DNA from: Ianthella basta
Lineage: Eukaryota > Porifera > Demospongiae > Verongiida > Ianthellidae
DNA: 64,000 nucleotides
Direction: 5' to 3'
Assembly: GCA_964019415.1 (NCBI GenBank)
Contig: OZ025874.1
Span: 6,216,592 to 6,280,591, forward strand
Shown here: piece by piece, positions 1 through 14,300 of the stretch
How positions within the stretch are numbered: the stretch's first letter is position 1
Layout: the number at the start of each line of letters is the position of its first letter
Translations under genes and position numbers: made by a program
Notes under the pieces: generated by a model
The model's database searches: none
What the model was told of the DNA's origin: nothing
What the model saw: the letters and a program-made list of their open reading frames with translations, nothing else

Positions 1-287
1 TCCTATTCATCACAATTACAGACATACAATATGGCTCAAAATACAGCTCAGCCGCTACCTACTTGTGTGGATTTCATGAATGGGACAGACCCACCAAAAG
101 TGCATGGTTGCAATTACATATGTACATACACACTTTTACTCAATACACGCTCTCATTCATGTCTGCACAATACATGAAACTATCGTTGCCTTTGGCTTTC
201 TGAGTGCATAGTCATGATTGTAAACTGATTCGGCTAATAGAGCTAATGGAGCTCTAGTTTCTCAGTAATGATCATAACCAACACTTG

Positions 288-801
288 TATATATGACCGT
301 ATAGGGGCCGGGGCTCGAATAGAAGCTAGGGGTCCGAGCAGTGAATCTTTAATAGAGGCTGGATCTCGAATAGAGGTCAGGTTCGAATTGAAGCCAGGTC
401 TGGAATCCACACACTGGCGCTCTGCAGCATCTGAAGTGCATGCTTTAGGTACGAATCGAACACAGTGCGACACGTGGTGACTTACTGGAGTTCCCACTGC
501 AGCAGCAATGTCCAAGTCCAAAGAGAAGCATACCGCATAGTTACTTCTTCCTGCAGCTAAAGGTATGGAGTGAACATAGTGGAGCCGTGAAAGAAGCCGC
601 TGTCAGGGAGATGGGAGTTGCTGGACGAGACCGAATTGTGAGCTTGGTGACTTCTGAGAATTTGCGCCTTCTCAGCACGTGTAAATCTTGACAGTGGCCA
701 TGTGTTATCAGAAATTTTATATAGGAAGCATAGGTAGGAATTAGTTCTTTTTGTACAGATTTTTAATAGAGGCCCAGGCCTGTATTTGGACATATACAGT
801 A
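288..801 (-). mobile_element. Degenerate pogo-type MITE with HTH coding remnant
   Basis: The left edge has the GGGGCTCGAATAGAAGC / AATAGAGGCTGG tandem-like motif and the right edge TTTTTAATAGAGGCCCAGGCC, matching the better preserved element at 57695-58296. On the plus strand 505-640 reads (with frame breaks) as KVWSEHSGAVKEAAVREMGV, an HTH of the pogo/Brinker type also recognisable in the sister element. Both termini are eroded, so limits are approximate. Strand of the element is arbitrary; the HTH remnant reads on the plus strand. The remainder of 1-287 shows nothing recognisable. Confidence 0.6.
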
Positions 802-844
802 TGTAGCTCTTGCATTTCAATGAAAAAAGTCAACAGTTTCCTAC

Positions 845-2374
845 CTGAGTGCCACTTCCATTCCCAAAGTCATGTTTTCCGTCCAGACACTGGATCCCAG
901 TCCATAGCGGGTATTGTTGGCAAGTGCTATGGCTTCCTTTGGAGTGCGGAAGGTCAGCACTGTCAACACAGGACCAAATACCTGAGTCAACAGAAACAAC
1001 AAAATGGGTTCTGGTTTCAACACCACATATACAAGCAAGGAATAGCAAAATTGGACTTCATACCAAAAGGTCTCTATATTCTTACATCATGTGCCTATCA
1101 TGTGACAGGAAGTGCTCATATGGGCCTTCAACCAGTTCCTGCCTGTATTCGCATATCTTCAAGTACATGGACATGCTAGCCTATGGGTATACAGTTACTA
1201 CGTATATATGATTTACTTGATACACAATAGCATAGCCGCCACCATAGCAGATTGCATTGCAGCACCTCATGTCACTGTCTTATGACACATGCCACACCCA
1301 CCTCTTCCTGCACCACAGTTGACACAGGTTGCACGTTAGTGATGAGCGTGGGTGGGTAGTAGCAGCCTGTCTCTGGGATACAAGCGCAGCTCTGGAAGAC
1401 ATTGGCTCCTTCCTCCCGTGCCTTCTTCACAAGTGCATCTACTGACTTTCGCTGGGAGGGATCCACTATGGCTCCCATGTCAATGCCCTTGTCCAGGGAG
1501 TTGCCTGAAGTAAGTAGAAAAGGGGAGGCAATGAATGCAGGGAGAGCAATAAACAGATCTGACTTTACAAGGATCAGAGTTATCAGGATGTACACACACT
1601 TTACATTTCATTACTATGCACTCAAGTGTAATGCATAGTTGATATCTACCCAAGGCTGAATGGGGGCCGAGGGAAGATATCACTCAGCACATCACATTTG
1701 ACTGTGGTACAAAATATATGTACCACACTAAGTTCAAGCATAGATGAGCATCTATGGCTCAAGTGAGATACAACATGTCTCACCCTCTAGATATCCCTTG
1801 GTTGCCATGGCAATGTGCTATACCTGTATGTATTCAACACGTACCTACACGAAGATGGGACATTCTTTCTTTGAGCTTATCTACCATCGTCTTGGCAACT
1901 GACTCTTGGACAATGAGACGTGATCCAGCACTGCACACCTTTGGGCCGGGACAGGGGTGGACCAAGGGGCAGAACAAAATGGTGTGTACATACTACTAGA
2001 TGCTCAGACCCTCCTAGCATGTATTACTCCCATTGTTCCTTTCCTCCAAAGCCACGTTCCTTCACTACCATCCCTCACTCCTCTCCTTCTCCCTTTTTTC
2101 TACCGTCACACCACCTCTGCCATCACCTAAATCCATTTCACTCTCCCTCCCATCCACACCTCTGCCTGCTTGCACTTCACATGTCTTCCTCCCCCTCCTC
2201 CCCCTCCCTCCTCTCTCTCACCTGTCCTTGATTGAACCAAATGGCATCCACAACACCCTCCACAGCACTGTCAATGTCAGCTGAGTCAAACACCACAAAG
2301 GGGCTCTTTCCTCCCAGCTCCAATGAGATGCGCTTGCCAGTGCCAGCAGAAGCACGGCGAAGGATCTGGCCAAC
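845..2374 (-). CDS. ALDH16A1: ALDH16A1 exons 5-8 (catalytic half)
   Basis: Exon 5 (2222-2374) encodes [20 protein letters not shown] followed by [16 protein letters not shown] and ends NQGQ. Exon 6 (1845-1938) begins [13 protein letters not shown], placing the catalytic Cys as the second residue after the splice. Exon 7 (1302-1504) holds [16 protein letters not shown] and [10 protein letters not shown] and ends EE. Exon 8 (845-981) starts [11 protein letters not shown] and ends LGMEVALR with two bases of an incomplete codon. Donors and acceptors are all GT-AG. No further exon is visible in 1-844, so the intron after exon 8 leaves the window. Confidence 0.92.
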
Positions 2375-5300
2375 CTACAGGGCAAATGACAGATCACACC
2401 CATCAACAATTAACTCACACATGCTGTGCAGCTGCTATGTAAAAGCAGTAGCCATGTAGTAGTGACCGGCACAGACAGCCAGGGTATTGACTCATACCTG
2501 GGAACTGATGCCAAGTTTCAATACAGGCAGTCACTACGTAAGTCTTGACCATACACTGCATGATCAGGTGCACTTTCATGTCAGCAGATACTGTACACAT
2601 ATATTGCAAAAATGTTTGCAACCTAAGAATTTCATCAACCTCTGTCTATAAAGGGGATCAGAAATATTTGAGAATAAACTTTGCCAAGGAGGCTCTGGTA
2701 CATTGTGCAATACTGGCCATAGCTCATTGGATCTTTAGACTGAGGAACGGTTGAGCCAGCTAGACCATTGCTTGCATAAAGCAGGCATCTGATTGGGCGG
2801 ATGGTGGACTGCACAATTGTTCTACAGGAGCTGGTCCTGGCAGCAGCTAAGGCTAAAATGTGCAATCTATGAATTAATTCACTGAAAGTATTACTTAGCT
2901 GCACTTCAATCTACTGTACGTACCCATTACTGTGATACACTTTAACTTTCACGGGGTTAAACTTTTGCAGTTTGTGAGTTTTTGCAATTTTCTCATTTGA
3001 CTTTCGCAGTTGTAGAGTCGCAGGCAGGATAGCCAAAGCCTTGTGTAAGCGTTTGTGGGGTGAAACTTTCACGAGTTGCTGATCCGTGAAAATTGCAAAT
3101 GTTTATGGTAATTTGTAGGCTTCACAATCTACTGTGCTGTTCTGTATAGACTCCTTCTGCACCCAAATAAGAAGCACCTGTTGATGATTAGTCTGGCCGG
3201 GGGCCAGCCCCTCCACCTCGCGGAAGGAGGGACTGGCTTCATTTGTACAATGTTTTTTGTGCAGGATCTGGCTTCACAATCCACCAGTTGGTCCAATTGG
3301 ATTGCGGAACAAGCGTAAACTGTAAACATAATTATGAACATAAACGCATTACGCCATGACTCTGAATAAATTATACAAGTCTGACGGAGTGTACAACTGA
3401 TGGCTACGACAGAGGGATATGGAGCCGACTTTGCAGAAAATCAATCGCTGTGAAGCAGAGAAGGCTGCTCGGTATCGCATTACCTGGCGTGAGTAGAGTG
3501 CGCTAACTAACGTATTTATGTGTTCACTCCACCCACTATGCACAAAACATTACACAAGTAAAGCCAGACCGCCCTTCTGCAAGGTGGAGGGGCTGGCCCC
3601 CAGACTAGGGGACCATCTACTGTCGGCCATCTTACTATGACAGCATGCACAGCCTGTAAAAACTATTACATGGTATTAAAAAACATGAATGTTCGCTATA
3701 AAAATAATTGTGAATGTTTTGAACACTATTGATCGTGAAAATTATGCATCAGTATACGATTTAATGATAACATATTTAACCAATCAATCAATCAATCTGC
3801 ATTGTGTTTTCACTGGAGTGAAAAGAATGCTTCATGAATATGCATATTAATGGACACAAAAAAAATAACTTTGATTTGCCTTCAACAGTTACTACATAAA
3901 GCAACAATCCATCAAATGTGATTACACAATATCATAAATAGCAAATTAGAGCACAGACTAGATGTGAATTAGATCACTGTCATTCTCAGTTGAACCAGAG
4001 TAATATCAATATTGCACTCAGTGTTTGGCCTTAACTTGTCGACCACCTGCAATGATTATTGGAAGAAGTGAAATTGCACACAGTCCTCCAAAGATCAGCA
4101 TTTCTCCTTCCCATCCAATGTATTGGTGGAGCAGTGTCGGAATTAATATTACACTTGCTGAAGATATGACATGTGCCGTGTACAACACCCCATAGTTTGC
4201 TGCAAAATTGTCGTGGCCATACCATTCTGCAATACAGACTGGGAAAACAGTGTAAAGTGCACCAGCAGCTGCAGAGAGTGTTACAACCACAACTCCATAG
4301 ACTGCTCCACCTCCAAATTGTGAGTCATAGAGGAAGAGAGTCAAAACTGCTTCCACACCAACAACTATGATTAGGGTTGTCTTTACATGGAAACGATCCG
4401 CTATTAGACCAAATACAATTCTGGTTATGAGGTTTGAAACAGACAATAGAGAGCCAATCAAAGCTAGCAGGTGGTCATCAAAAATAAAATCTTCTCCAAA
4501 TGCCTTGTACATGGCAATTACATAGATATCGACTGTGCCAATTGCTGCTAAGCTTAGCCACAAAAGATGGAAGTCCCACCGCTTGATCAGTTCCTTTGGC
4601 GTTACTTCTTTCACCCAACAGGTCTGTTCATCTTTCTTCCCATTACTCTCCATACTCATCCCTGCACTGGATGACACACTTGGCTTGCTTGGACCATTAC
4701 TGCTCACTTCATCCAAAGGTTTCATTTCCATGGTATGGTTGTGAGGCAACTTCGTACCATTGCAGCAGGAACAACTTGATGTGGGCTTAAAGGATGCCCA
4801 CACATACTTCAACACTGCTTTACAGCTCAATGGGCTAGCAGGCATTTCAATGTTACCATTGTCTACCACAAGTACTGTGCCCAATATCTGAATCACAAAC
4901 AGTATGCCTCCCATGAAAACAAACAGGTATGGCACTAGGTCTAGCACTTCTGGCTGAGTGAAATAGCCAAAACTGACTGGGCCAGGGGGGTAGTAATCTG
5001 GAATGAGATTGTGTGAGTTGACAAACACTGTCTGAAGTGGAATAAAGACGATTGGGGTTAGATCAAAGGCTGCCAACACTATGCCCAAAGCAAGACCTTT
5101 TTTGTTCGGCAACCACTGGACAACTGCATCTAGTGTGGCAATTTGTGCAATCCCAGTACCAACTCCACTCAGTGCACCAAATAGTAGCACCACCACCCAG
5201 TAAGACAGCACCACACCTCCTGCACTCAATAATATTGCCCCACTGTGGAATAGGCATCCGATCAGAACTGTAGCACGGCAACCAATTTTCTTCACCAGTA

Positions 5301-8300
5301 AGCCTCCTACTACCATGAACACAGCTTGGGTTAACTGCACTGCACCCTCCAGCCATGGAGAGAAGTTGAGAGACACAACTTCCCTGTATGGGTCCAGGGA
5401 GCGCTGACGGGTGTAGGAGATGATGTATGGTGCCATGTTACCATCAGTGAAGTCAATTCCAACAGTGAAATTGATCATTATTCCTCCAAGCACCACAATC
5501 CAGCCTAAACTGGGAAAAGTCAACTTCTTGAAGGCCCCTCGAATGCAGCCACCACATCTAACACACATAGTGACTGCTGGGAGCACGTCTGTGAGGTAAG
5601 GAAAACAGGTGCTGGGTTGGGAGAGGAACCTTTGAAAGCCAACTTGCCTCAGAAAGTCAGTGCACTGGAGAACCCAGGATAGTGACTAGGAATACTGGTA
5701 CAGCACCAGACACTTGGAAACAAGCATTGGTGCAGGGTAGACAGACTGGTACGTGATACTAGGCAGCAGCCCTTTTTCCTACACTAAGTGATACTGTACC
5801 TAGCACTAGGAGCCACTTGTATAAATGCTGTAAGTATATGTATGTATTGTACAGACACACAGTGTATAAAAACCATTCGAATTCCTTCAGGCCATGATGT
5901 CACCTAGAGCAGGCCATGCAGTGCTGCTATAATGTGGTGAAACTGCATTCAGAAATTGCCTATCTTGGCATGGGAATCTCACATAAAGAGTGCACATGTG
6001 AACTCTCACATGTCATAAAGAAAGGGACCTAATTTGCTAACCTGCTCATTATTATGTTCATGCATTGAAAGCTAGCGTCCTAGCTAAATGTCTAACCTTA
6101 ACTCTAAGACTCCTATTCCTAATAGATACTGAAACCACAACAAGTTGATACAAGTACAAGCAAACTTGCTAATGAAAAGAACAGTAAAATGGTTAGCATG
6201 AGGTTTCAGCAAAAGAAGCAAGAACAGGCATAGGGATAGTTCAAAAACGTCTCCAGGATTTCTTCCAACAGGCTAATGTAGTATTTTCCATTTAGCACTC
6301 AGTCTGTGTAGCACTGCTCTGCTCCTCCCTGTGTCCAAACTGTTTCTGCATAGCGGAATGTACTTTTAGAGACACAGTGCCATCCCTACATCTTCATCTG
6401 TTTTTCTTGACAATTTTATATCCCTAGTTTCTCACGAAGTGCACTCTGCAATAGCTGAAAACCATAATGAAGACTGCAGTGGCATATTTCAAATTTAAGT
6501 ATTTCTTCTTAATCCGTAGACCACTTGCAATGATTATTAACATAAATGAAAGTCCATAAAATCCTTCAAGGTTAGCATGTCTCCGTCCCAGCCAATGTAT
6601 CTAGGATGGGCAGGCATATCGAATGCAGGTAGGGCAGGAGTCAATGTGATGACTGACATAGTGAGAAGCGGTTCCTTGATATGCAGGCACCATGTTCAGC
6701 AACCCCATCTTGCCTGGAAACCTCCTACTTCACCTTCAAAACATTTACAGACTATTTGGAAAGTTACTGATGGTCATCACTGAGAAGAATGCCACTGGAA
6801 ACACTGTTAGCAGAGCGGCTGAGGGTGTTTCATATCACTGGCAGTTTTGGGCATTAATCCCTGACTCAATTCCAAGAAGTTATCGCACCAGGGAAAAATG
6901 AATTGCTTGCTCAGAGGAAGTCTGTTCTCCAGATCTGTGTAAGCAAGGCGCCATTGTTTTAAAGACTTCATTATAATAATGGAAAGCTGCAAACACCGAT
7001 TCGCTATGTGTACTGGATGTACTTATACTTGCTCAGAAGCTGTGCTTTTTGAGCAGGCGTACATTTTGTAGTAAGCTACCCACTACATGCTTTTACTGGC
7101 ATATATTGCATAAGTTACTGCACAATAGCAAGTGCAGGAAACGCAATTCACCTTTGAGAGTGTTCAGCAACTAATAGTTACCCATATAGGCAATTTTGTA
7201 CCATTGCAGCAGGAACAAGTTGATGTGGGCTTAAAGGACACCCACAAGTACTTTACAGCTAAATGGGGCCAGCAGGCATTTCAATGTTACCAGTGCAGGA
7301 AACGCAATTCACCTTTGAGAGTGTGTAGCAACTAATAGTTACCCATACTGCCTTTTCATATTATTAGCCTTCTAACCAAATATTTCACACGCTCCTAGTG
7401 CACAACGCAGGACACCTATGGACCCAAGCCATCTACAGGGACTCACATACAGATGAGAAGGGAAGGATCTGAACACAGGGGGCAATCTAACCAGTAAAGC
7501 ACTGGAGTGAGTACAAGTTTTATGCTCTATGTAATATCCCCAACCATACCTCAATGTTGCCATTTTATTGCATTCACATACCGTAAGCATGGAAATGTTG
7601 GCAGAACAACATTTTCGTGAATTGCCAGCTGAACTATAAATTTGCATTTTTATTTTCACAAATGTGTGCTTGATTATTTATACTACCAGCTGCAAGCCCC
7701 CCGCCTTCGGCAAGCCCTGTATGAGGATACAGTGTATACTGTAAAGTGGTCAAGTGCTTCCTGTAGGGGAGTCTAGTGCGTCCTGTAGAGGGGTCCTCTA
7801 CGTTTTCGAAGATCCAAGATGGCCGATGGGCGGTTCATCATAGGTTTTTCAGTGTGCGCTCCTCAGCAGCAGCTCTTTTTAGCACGTCTACCACTTTATA
7901 TTGAGATGGGGTATAGCTTGCGATGGATGGGGTTGTTTGGGCGCTTTACATCGACGCTCACGGGAGTTCGCGGACAACGGCTGGCTACTCTTCTGTATTG
8001 GCAGCAAAGAAGTGTGCCCGGAAAACCATATATTTTCTCCGTAAATCCAAGCACTGGAGTTCCTCCAAAATCATAGCGTACGCTCTGTGCTTCTGTCAAG
8101 CTTTCTCACACTTTCCCATTTCCTTAGCCACTTCCTTCTTGACTGCTAGGATGGCCATTGCTGGTACTGCAGTTGAGCAATCGCTGAGGATGGGCTTGAA
8201 AAAGTGCTCTATTGTCTTTGACCTGACTCTCCAAAAGTACAACGGGAGACAAGTGGTATAATACTATGGATTTCTGTACTATAAGATATGCAGAGATGGG

Positions 8301-11300
8301 AAATGTTCGCGAAATAAATGTTCGCAAATGTGACGTCATTTGCAAAATTCGCAAAAAAAATTGTCTCCGAACATTCCCATGCATACAATACACTCAAACA
8401 ATAACTGACTGCTAAAGAGGATGATGTAATTTGTTTGCAGGAAGATGTCAACTTCAACATCTAAAACAATGTGCACAAAATTTGAAAAATACAGAATTCA
8501 TACATATAACTACAAACATGAACCATGTTAAAGCCAAACACCAACAGCACCCCCAAAACAAGTCAAATTGTTAAAAAGCTGTAATGAAGACTGCAATTGG
8601 ATACATTACAAATCAGTGTTTCTTCTTAATTTGTCGCCCACCTGCAACAATTAACAGTAGAAGTGAAAGTCCACAAAGTGCTCCAAAGGTCAGCATCTCT
8701 CCTGCCCATCCAATGTATTGGTGTAACAGTGTTGGAACCAAAATTGCAAGTACTGCAGATAGGACTTGTGCCGTGTAAAGCATTCCATAGTTTGCTGCAA
8801 AGTTATTGTGGCCATACCATTCCGCAATGCAGATCGGGAAAAGAGTGTAAAATCCACCAACAGCAGCAGAAACAAGCAAAAGCACAACTGCATAGGCTAC
8901 TCCACCTCCAAATTCTGAACTATAGAGATTGAGAGTCAAAACTGCTATCACACCAACAATTATGACTAGGGCTGTCTTCGCACTGAATCGATCTGCTACA
9001 AAACCAAATATAGTTCTGGCTATGAGGTTCATAACAGCCATAAGTGAGCCAATCACAGCTAGCAGGTGGTCATCAAATATGAATTCTTCACCAAATGCCT
9101 TGTACATGGAAATTATATAGATCATACTAGTTGTCGCTGCAGCAAAACTTAACCACAAAAGATAAAAGTCCCATCGCTTGATCAGTTCTTTTGGATTCAC
9201 CTCTTCAGTCCAATAGGCATGTTGATCTTTCTTCCCAGTACTCATCACTGCAGTGGATAACGCACTTGACTTGTTTTGACCATGAATGTTCACTTCATCC
9301 AAAGATGACATTTCCATGGTATGGTTGTGAGGCAACTTTGTACCATTGCAGCAGGAACAACTTGATGTGGGCTTAAAGGATGCCCACAGGTACTTCAACA
9401 CTGCTTTACAGCTCAATGGGCCAGCAGGCATTTCAATGTTACTATTGTCCACCACAAGTACTGTGCCCAATATCTGAATCACAAACAGTATGCCTCCCAT
9501 GAAAACAAAAAGGTACGGCACTAGGTCTAGCACTTCTGGCTGAGAGAAATAGCCAAAACTGACTGGGCCAGGGGGGTAGTAATCTGGAATGAGATTGTGC
9601 GAGTTGACAAACACTGTCTGAAGTGGAATAAAGACAATGGACGTGAGTTGAAAGGCTGCCAACACAACGCCCATAGCAAGACCTTTACTGCCTGGCAGCC
9701 ACTGGACAACTGCATCTAGTGTGGCAATCTGTGCGATCCCAGTACCAACTCCACTCAGTGCACCAAACAGTAGCACCACCACCCAGTAAGACAGCACCAC
9801 ACCTCCTGCACTCAATAATATAGCCCCACTGTGGAATAGGCACCCGATCAGAACTGTAGCACGGCAACCAATTTTCTTCACCAGTAATCCCCCAACTAAC
9901 ATGAATACCGCTTGGGCTATTTGCAGCATACCCACCAGCCATGGAGCATAGTTGAGAGAGACCACTTCCCTGTATGGGTCCAGGGAGCGCTGACGGGTGT
10001 AGGAGATGATGTATGGCACCATGTTACCAATGGTATTATCAATTCCAAGGGTGAAATTGATCAGAACACCTCCAAACACTACAATCCAGCCCAGGCTGGG
10101 ACACTTCAACTTCTTGATGACCCCACGACAGCAGTTACCATACCTGACACACATAGCAACCACTATGAAACTTGTCTGTGATAAGAGAGAGAGGACAGAG
10201 TAGTCTGAGCTTGGAGAGGAGCAGTAAATATGTTGGCACTGACTCTTTGACAGGCGCACTCCTAGCTGGCACAGGACACAACACTTGAATGAGCTTAGAA
10301 GCGCATGTTGGTACGTACATAAGTAAAGGGAAATGGCAACAAAATGTAAACAGTCAGTCTTTTCCTCCACACTTAGCACTATTGATAGAAGTGCCTTGCA
10401 CAAGGAGGTACTTACGTCATGTACACAGTACAGCTTAGGAATGTACTAAACCACAAAACTCCTGATTACCTACTTATGACGATGTCACTTAGCACGGTAC
10501 GTGTAGTGCAACACACTGTCTGGCAGTGTTCTCCCTATTTCGCATAGGACATACACAGGGCACACACATCTCCTGACATCCCTTCATATACTGTTTCTAT
10601 TATAGTACATATATGTATGTTTAGTAGTGTGGACTACAACTGGACAGCACAGAGATATTGCACAAGTGTGCACATTAGACTGTTTGGTAATGGATTGGAT
10701 CAATGGTCAAGGGCTACCATTGACCAGGCCTCAAAGGGGTGTGCGCTCAGGGCCTAAATCCCCTAGCAAGCCTGCTGCATACTATAATGTGGCCAGTTAG
10801 GACTGCTGCTCCATACAACATAATTGCCACCAGCATCAACTAAATGATGGTTTGTTATGGATGACACTGAACTTTCCAACCATTCCATCAACATGGCAAG
10901 GTGCTCATAGTCAATCAAGTGGAAAGAACACATACGTACAAAACACAGCCCACTGGTAAGGGAGGCATACTGTATGTGCCTTAATTTTAGCAGGTTTACA
11001 ATTTGCTAATTTGCCATTTTCACAGATTTCAATGTGTTTGGCTAGTGCGAACGAACTTGGATTGTGTAGTGATCTCTTACACAATCATCAGAGCCACAGT
11101 ATGCAATTAAATCTTGCATCCAGCCCCAGTCATTGTGCAATCATGTATGATTGTGAAATAATTCGTAAGCCAAGAATCTCGGACTCGGGAGGGGATGGGG
11201 ATTGACTTGCATTTGGAATTTGAACATTTGATTGTTTGGTATTATTTATTCTGTAAAAAAACTAAGAATTAGGGGCTAGAAGCGAGACTATATGCAATGT

Positions 11301-14300
11301 ACTGGATACGTACATGCTTGTGGCCTTTCAAATACAGTTTAGAATTATAGCACGAACATCAACAAATGAACAAATTAACATAGGACACATAATGTTATAC
11401 AAGGTTCAACCTCCCAAAGCAGAACAATTTAGGACTAAGGAAATGAAACAAGTATTTCAAGTTAAAAAAAACTTGTGGGGCTGCTGCCCCAACTCGAAAT
11501 ACTTGCTCCCTTCAGTCGCTGCTCTGTCACTCACGATAAGTAAACATTACATTGTTTCATACACCTCGTTTGCTACAGTGCAGAACGCGTGGGCCAGGCT
11601 CTGAAGAGCATTTAGTAGGGCAACTGTGTGCGCTAAGCTTTTCAACACTACAGACGGTTGGAAAATGTTAGCGTGTACATATCACGGCGCTCACACCACC
11701 GCCCAATACCACAACACCACACCCCCTGCACTCAACAACACTGCTCCACTGTGGAATATGCATCCGATTAGAACTGTAGCACGGCAACCAATTTTCTTCA
11801 CCAGTAAGCCTCCTACTACCATGAACACAGCTTGGGTTAACTGCACTGCGCCTGCCAGCCATGGAGCATAGTTGAGAGAGACCACTTCCCTGTATGGGTC
11901 CAGGGAGCGCTGACGGGTGTACGAGATGATGTATGTTACCATGTTACCATTGGTATAATCAATTCCAAGGGTAAAATTTATCATAATACCTCCAAACACC
12001 ACAATCCAGCCCAGGCTGAGACTCTTCAACTTCTTGACAATCTTGCAACAGCAGCTACCACACCTAACACACATAGTAACCACTACAGAACACGTCTATG
12101 ATAAGAGAGAGAAGTGAGTCTGGGTTGGGAGAGGGACCTTTCAAACTGACTTGCCTTTGATCAGTATATCATAACAAAGATAACAACCGATCAGCACTTA
12201 GTTGACCTGTGGTATAGTAAATACGTTGGTACTGACTTTCGAAGAGACACACACAGTCACATGCTGGCAGTACAAAACACTAGAAATGGTGGAAGTGTAC
12301 ATGGGTACACAAGCTAAAGCAAACTGGTAACACTATGTAACAGGTTTTCTTTTTCCTACGCACTTTACACTACTGATAGAAGTGCCTTGCACAAGGGGTA
12401 CTTGTAAAGTGCATACTGTACAGCTTAACAATGCACTAAAGTAATGCATGCTTAATTTGTAACGAAAATATCACCTAGTGCAGTGTGTGGTGTGGTTTTC
12501 ACTGAATGACTAGCTGGTCTGGACACTTGAAACTCTTGCAAACCAACAGTCTATTGCATCTTGATGCATCTTTCAGGCAATCAGCGTTGCTGTATCCCCA
12601 ACCTTCTGAATTAGTGAACATAGCCTACATAGGAAAAATGCTAGCAAGTAGCTAGTTCGAGTTCAGGGGCACCTTGGCACCCTACGAGTTTTTTAATTCA
12701 AAATATTTGTTTGAATACATTCAGTACATCTACATTTAACCAGTGCAATAATTACGCTACCATTACGGTATTGTTACGGTATTGTATTGTTACTGTCCAA
12801 GATTGTGACATGTTAGCCAGCCACCTCTTTAAAACAGCCACTGGTAGTGGAAGGGCTGATTGATAATTTCAAATACCGTACGATCAGTTGGTAAGCACAT
12901 GCGCTTATAGCTCTGGCAGGAAGAAAATATGCGCCTAATAAAGGATATGCACTTAACAAACGAATGGTTCAAGAAATTATAATGATATGCAAACGTCATA
13001 TTAAGATGGCTGCCACGTAGCGCAGTAAGTGAGTTCTCATTCAAGTGTTATTTTTACTAGCTTATAGTCATTATTACACTTCAGGCAAGTGACTAGGTTA
13101 CCAGGGAGTCCTTTTATGTGCCTAATAGAACCCCTGAACCCCTGAAATCACTATGCGCTTAACAACTAGGGTGAAAAACTGGTAAAGAAATGTGCGCTTA
13201 ACAGAGGTTAATAAGGGGGGTGCGCTTAACAACCGATCAGTACGGTATGGTGCGTCGGCCTGCGGACAACGGACGAAGGACATCTCGCTTTTTGGCCGCA
13301 AGGCAGCTAGGCGAATGGCACCCCTCTAAGAACATACCTGCCCAGTCCCTCAACTAGCATGGAGCGTCTTGAGTCGATCCCCTGCAAGGCGCCAATTTTA
13401 TGACTGAACAAACATTAAAATTGGAGATCTGGTGCATTATAGTAAGATTCACACTCTACACATGTCATTGTACATAGCCCAACTAGGCAATGTAGAGAAT
13501 TGTGGTGATGCGCTGCATTACCCACTGGAGTGACTTGAACACAACCATAAATGAGCTATGTCTGGATAGACAATCTAATTTACATAATGTAATGTGATAG
13601 GCTTGCATCAGATTTGTACCTTCGCGTTTTTCCTCACAGGAAGCGTTCTAAATATTCGTCGGGAATGCCTGCAAAATGGCTGCGACGGCCAAGGAACAAA
13701 GCCTAGTAGCAAAGCCAACAACGCTCACTGTTGTCTTTGTCCTTCTGGCATTGTTCCGTTCGCCTATAAGCCTTCTCGACGCTGTGTACGTCGTTCATTT
13801 TCCTTTTGGTGCGACAATGGAGTTCAGTGATCGCGAATCATATCCAGATCCTTCCCGCGGACGACAATATTGCCTCCTGTCGGTAACCTTGCCGGTAATA
13901 GTACCGTCGTGCTCCAAGAAGGATACGTGCGAGATTTCGCGCGGGAGGTGGCCAAGCACAGAACTGCTCTCAGAATCGCCATAAACCGCTACAACATAAC
14001 TGTCCTCCTTGTTGCCAGGTTCTTGCCGACAGTCGAATTTGTCCCCAATTGGAGCCCAGACGTCTTTGTACATGTGGTAGCCTCGCACTGCTGCTCGCAC
14101 GGTCAACGTGAAAGCGGCCATTTCAGCAAGGAACGCCCGTACTGAAAAGCTCTCTAATGTTTCGTCTTCGCTCTAATGTTTCGTCCGAAAACTCTAAATA
14201 TTCGTCACCTTCGACGGTCTTCTCCATTCCTGGGACCAGCTCTAATTGCCTCAAAAGACAAAATTTTCGCTGCACTAGGGGTGACGAATTTTTAGAGCGG

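Larger units (their letters stand above)
5569..8612. other. Spacer between MFS copies A and B
   Basis: Holds the 5' flank of copy A (5569-5800, similar to flanks of the other copies), the two MFS relics (6497-6860 and 7131-7347) and an inverted Helitron end from 7690. An AT-rich patch at 8290-8370 repeats TTCGCAAA-like words. The rest shows nothing. Confidence 0.5.

Noticed and set aside
5569..5586. GTG-started N-terminal extensions of MFS copies A and C (to 5586 and 16238) and of ALDH16A1 (to 23090)
   Set aside because: Eukaryotic start expected at ATG; conserved MCVR and the Kozak-like ATG at 23078 give better starts.
10155..10403. N-terminal extension of MFS copy B to 10403
   Set aside because: Not shared by the other copies, and a strong splice acceptor just upstream of ATG 10154 suggests it is intron.
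13594..14145. Plus-strand ORFs of 78-102 codons over the HIRAN ORF
   Set aside because: Antisense shadows; only the minus-strand frame shows a recognisable domain pattern.
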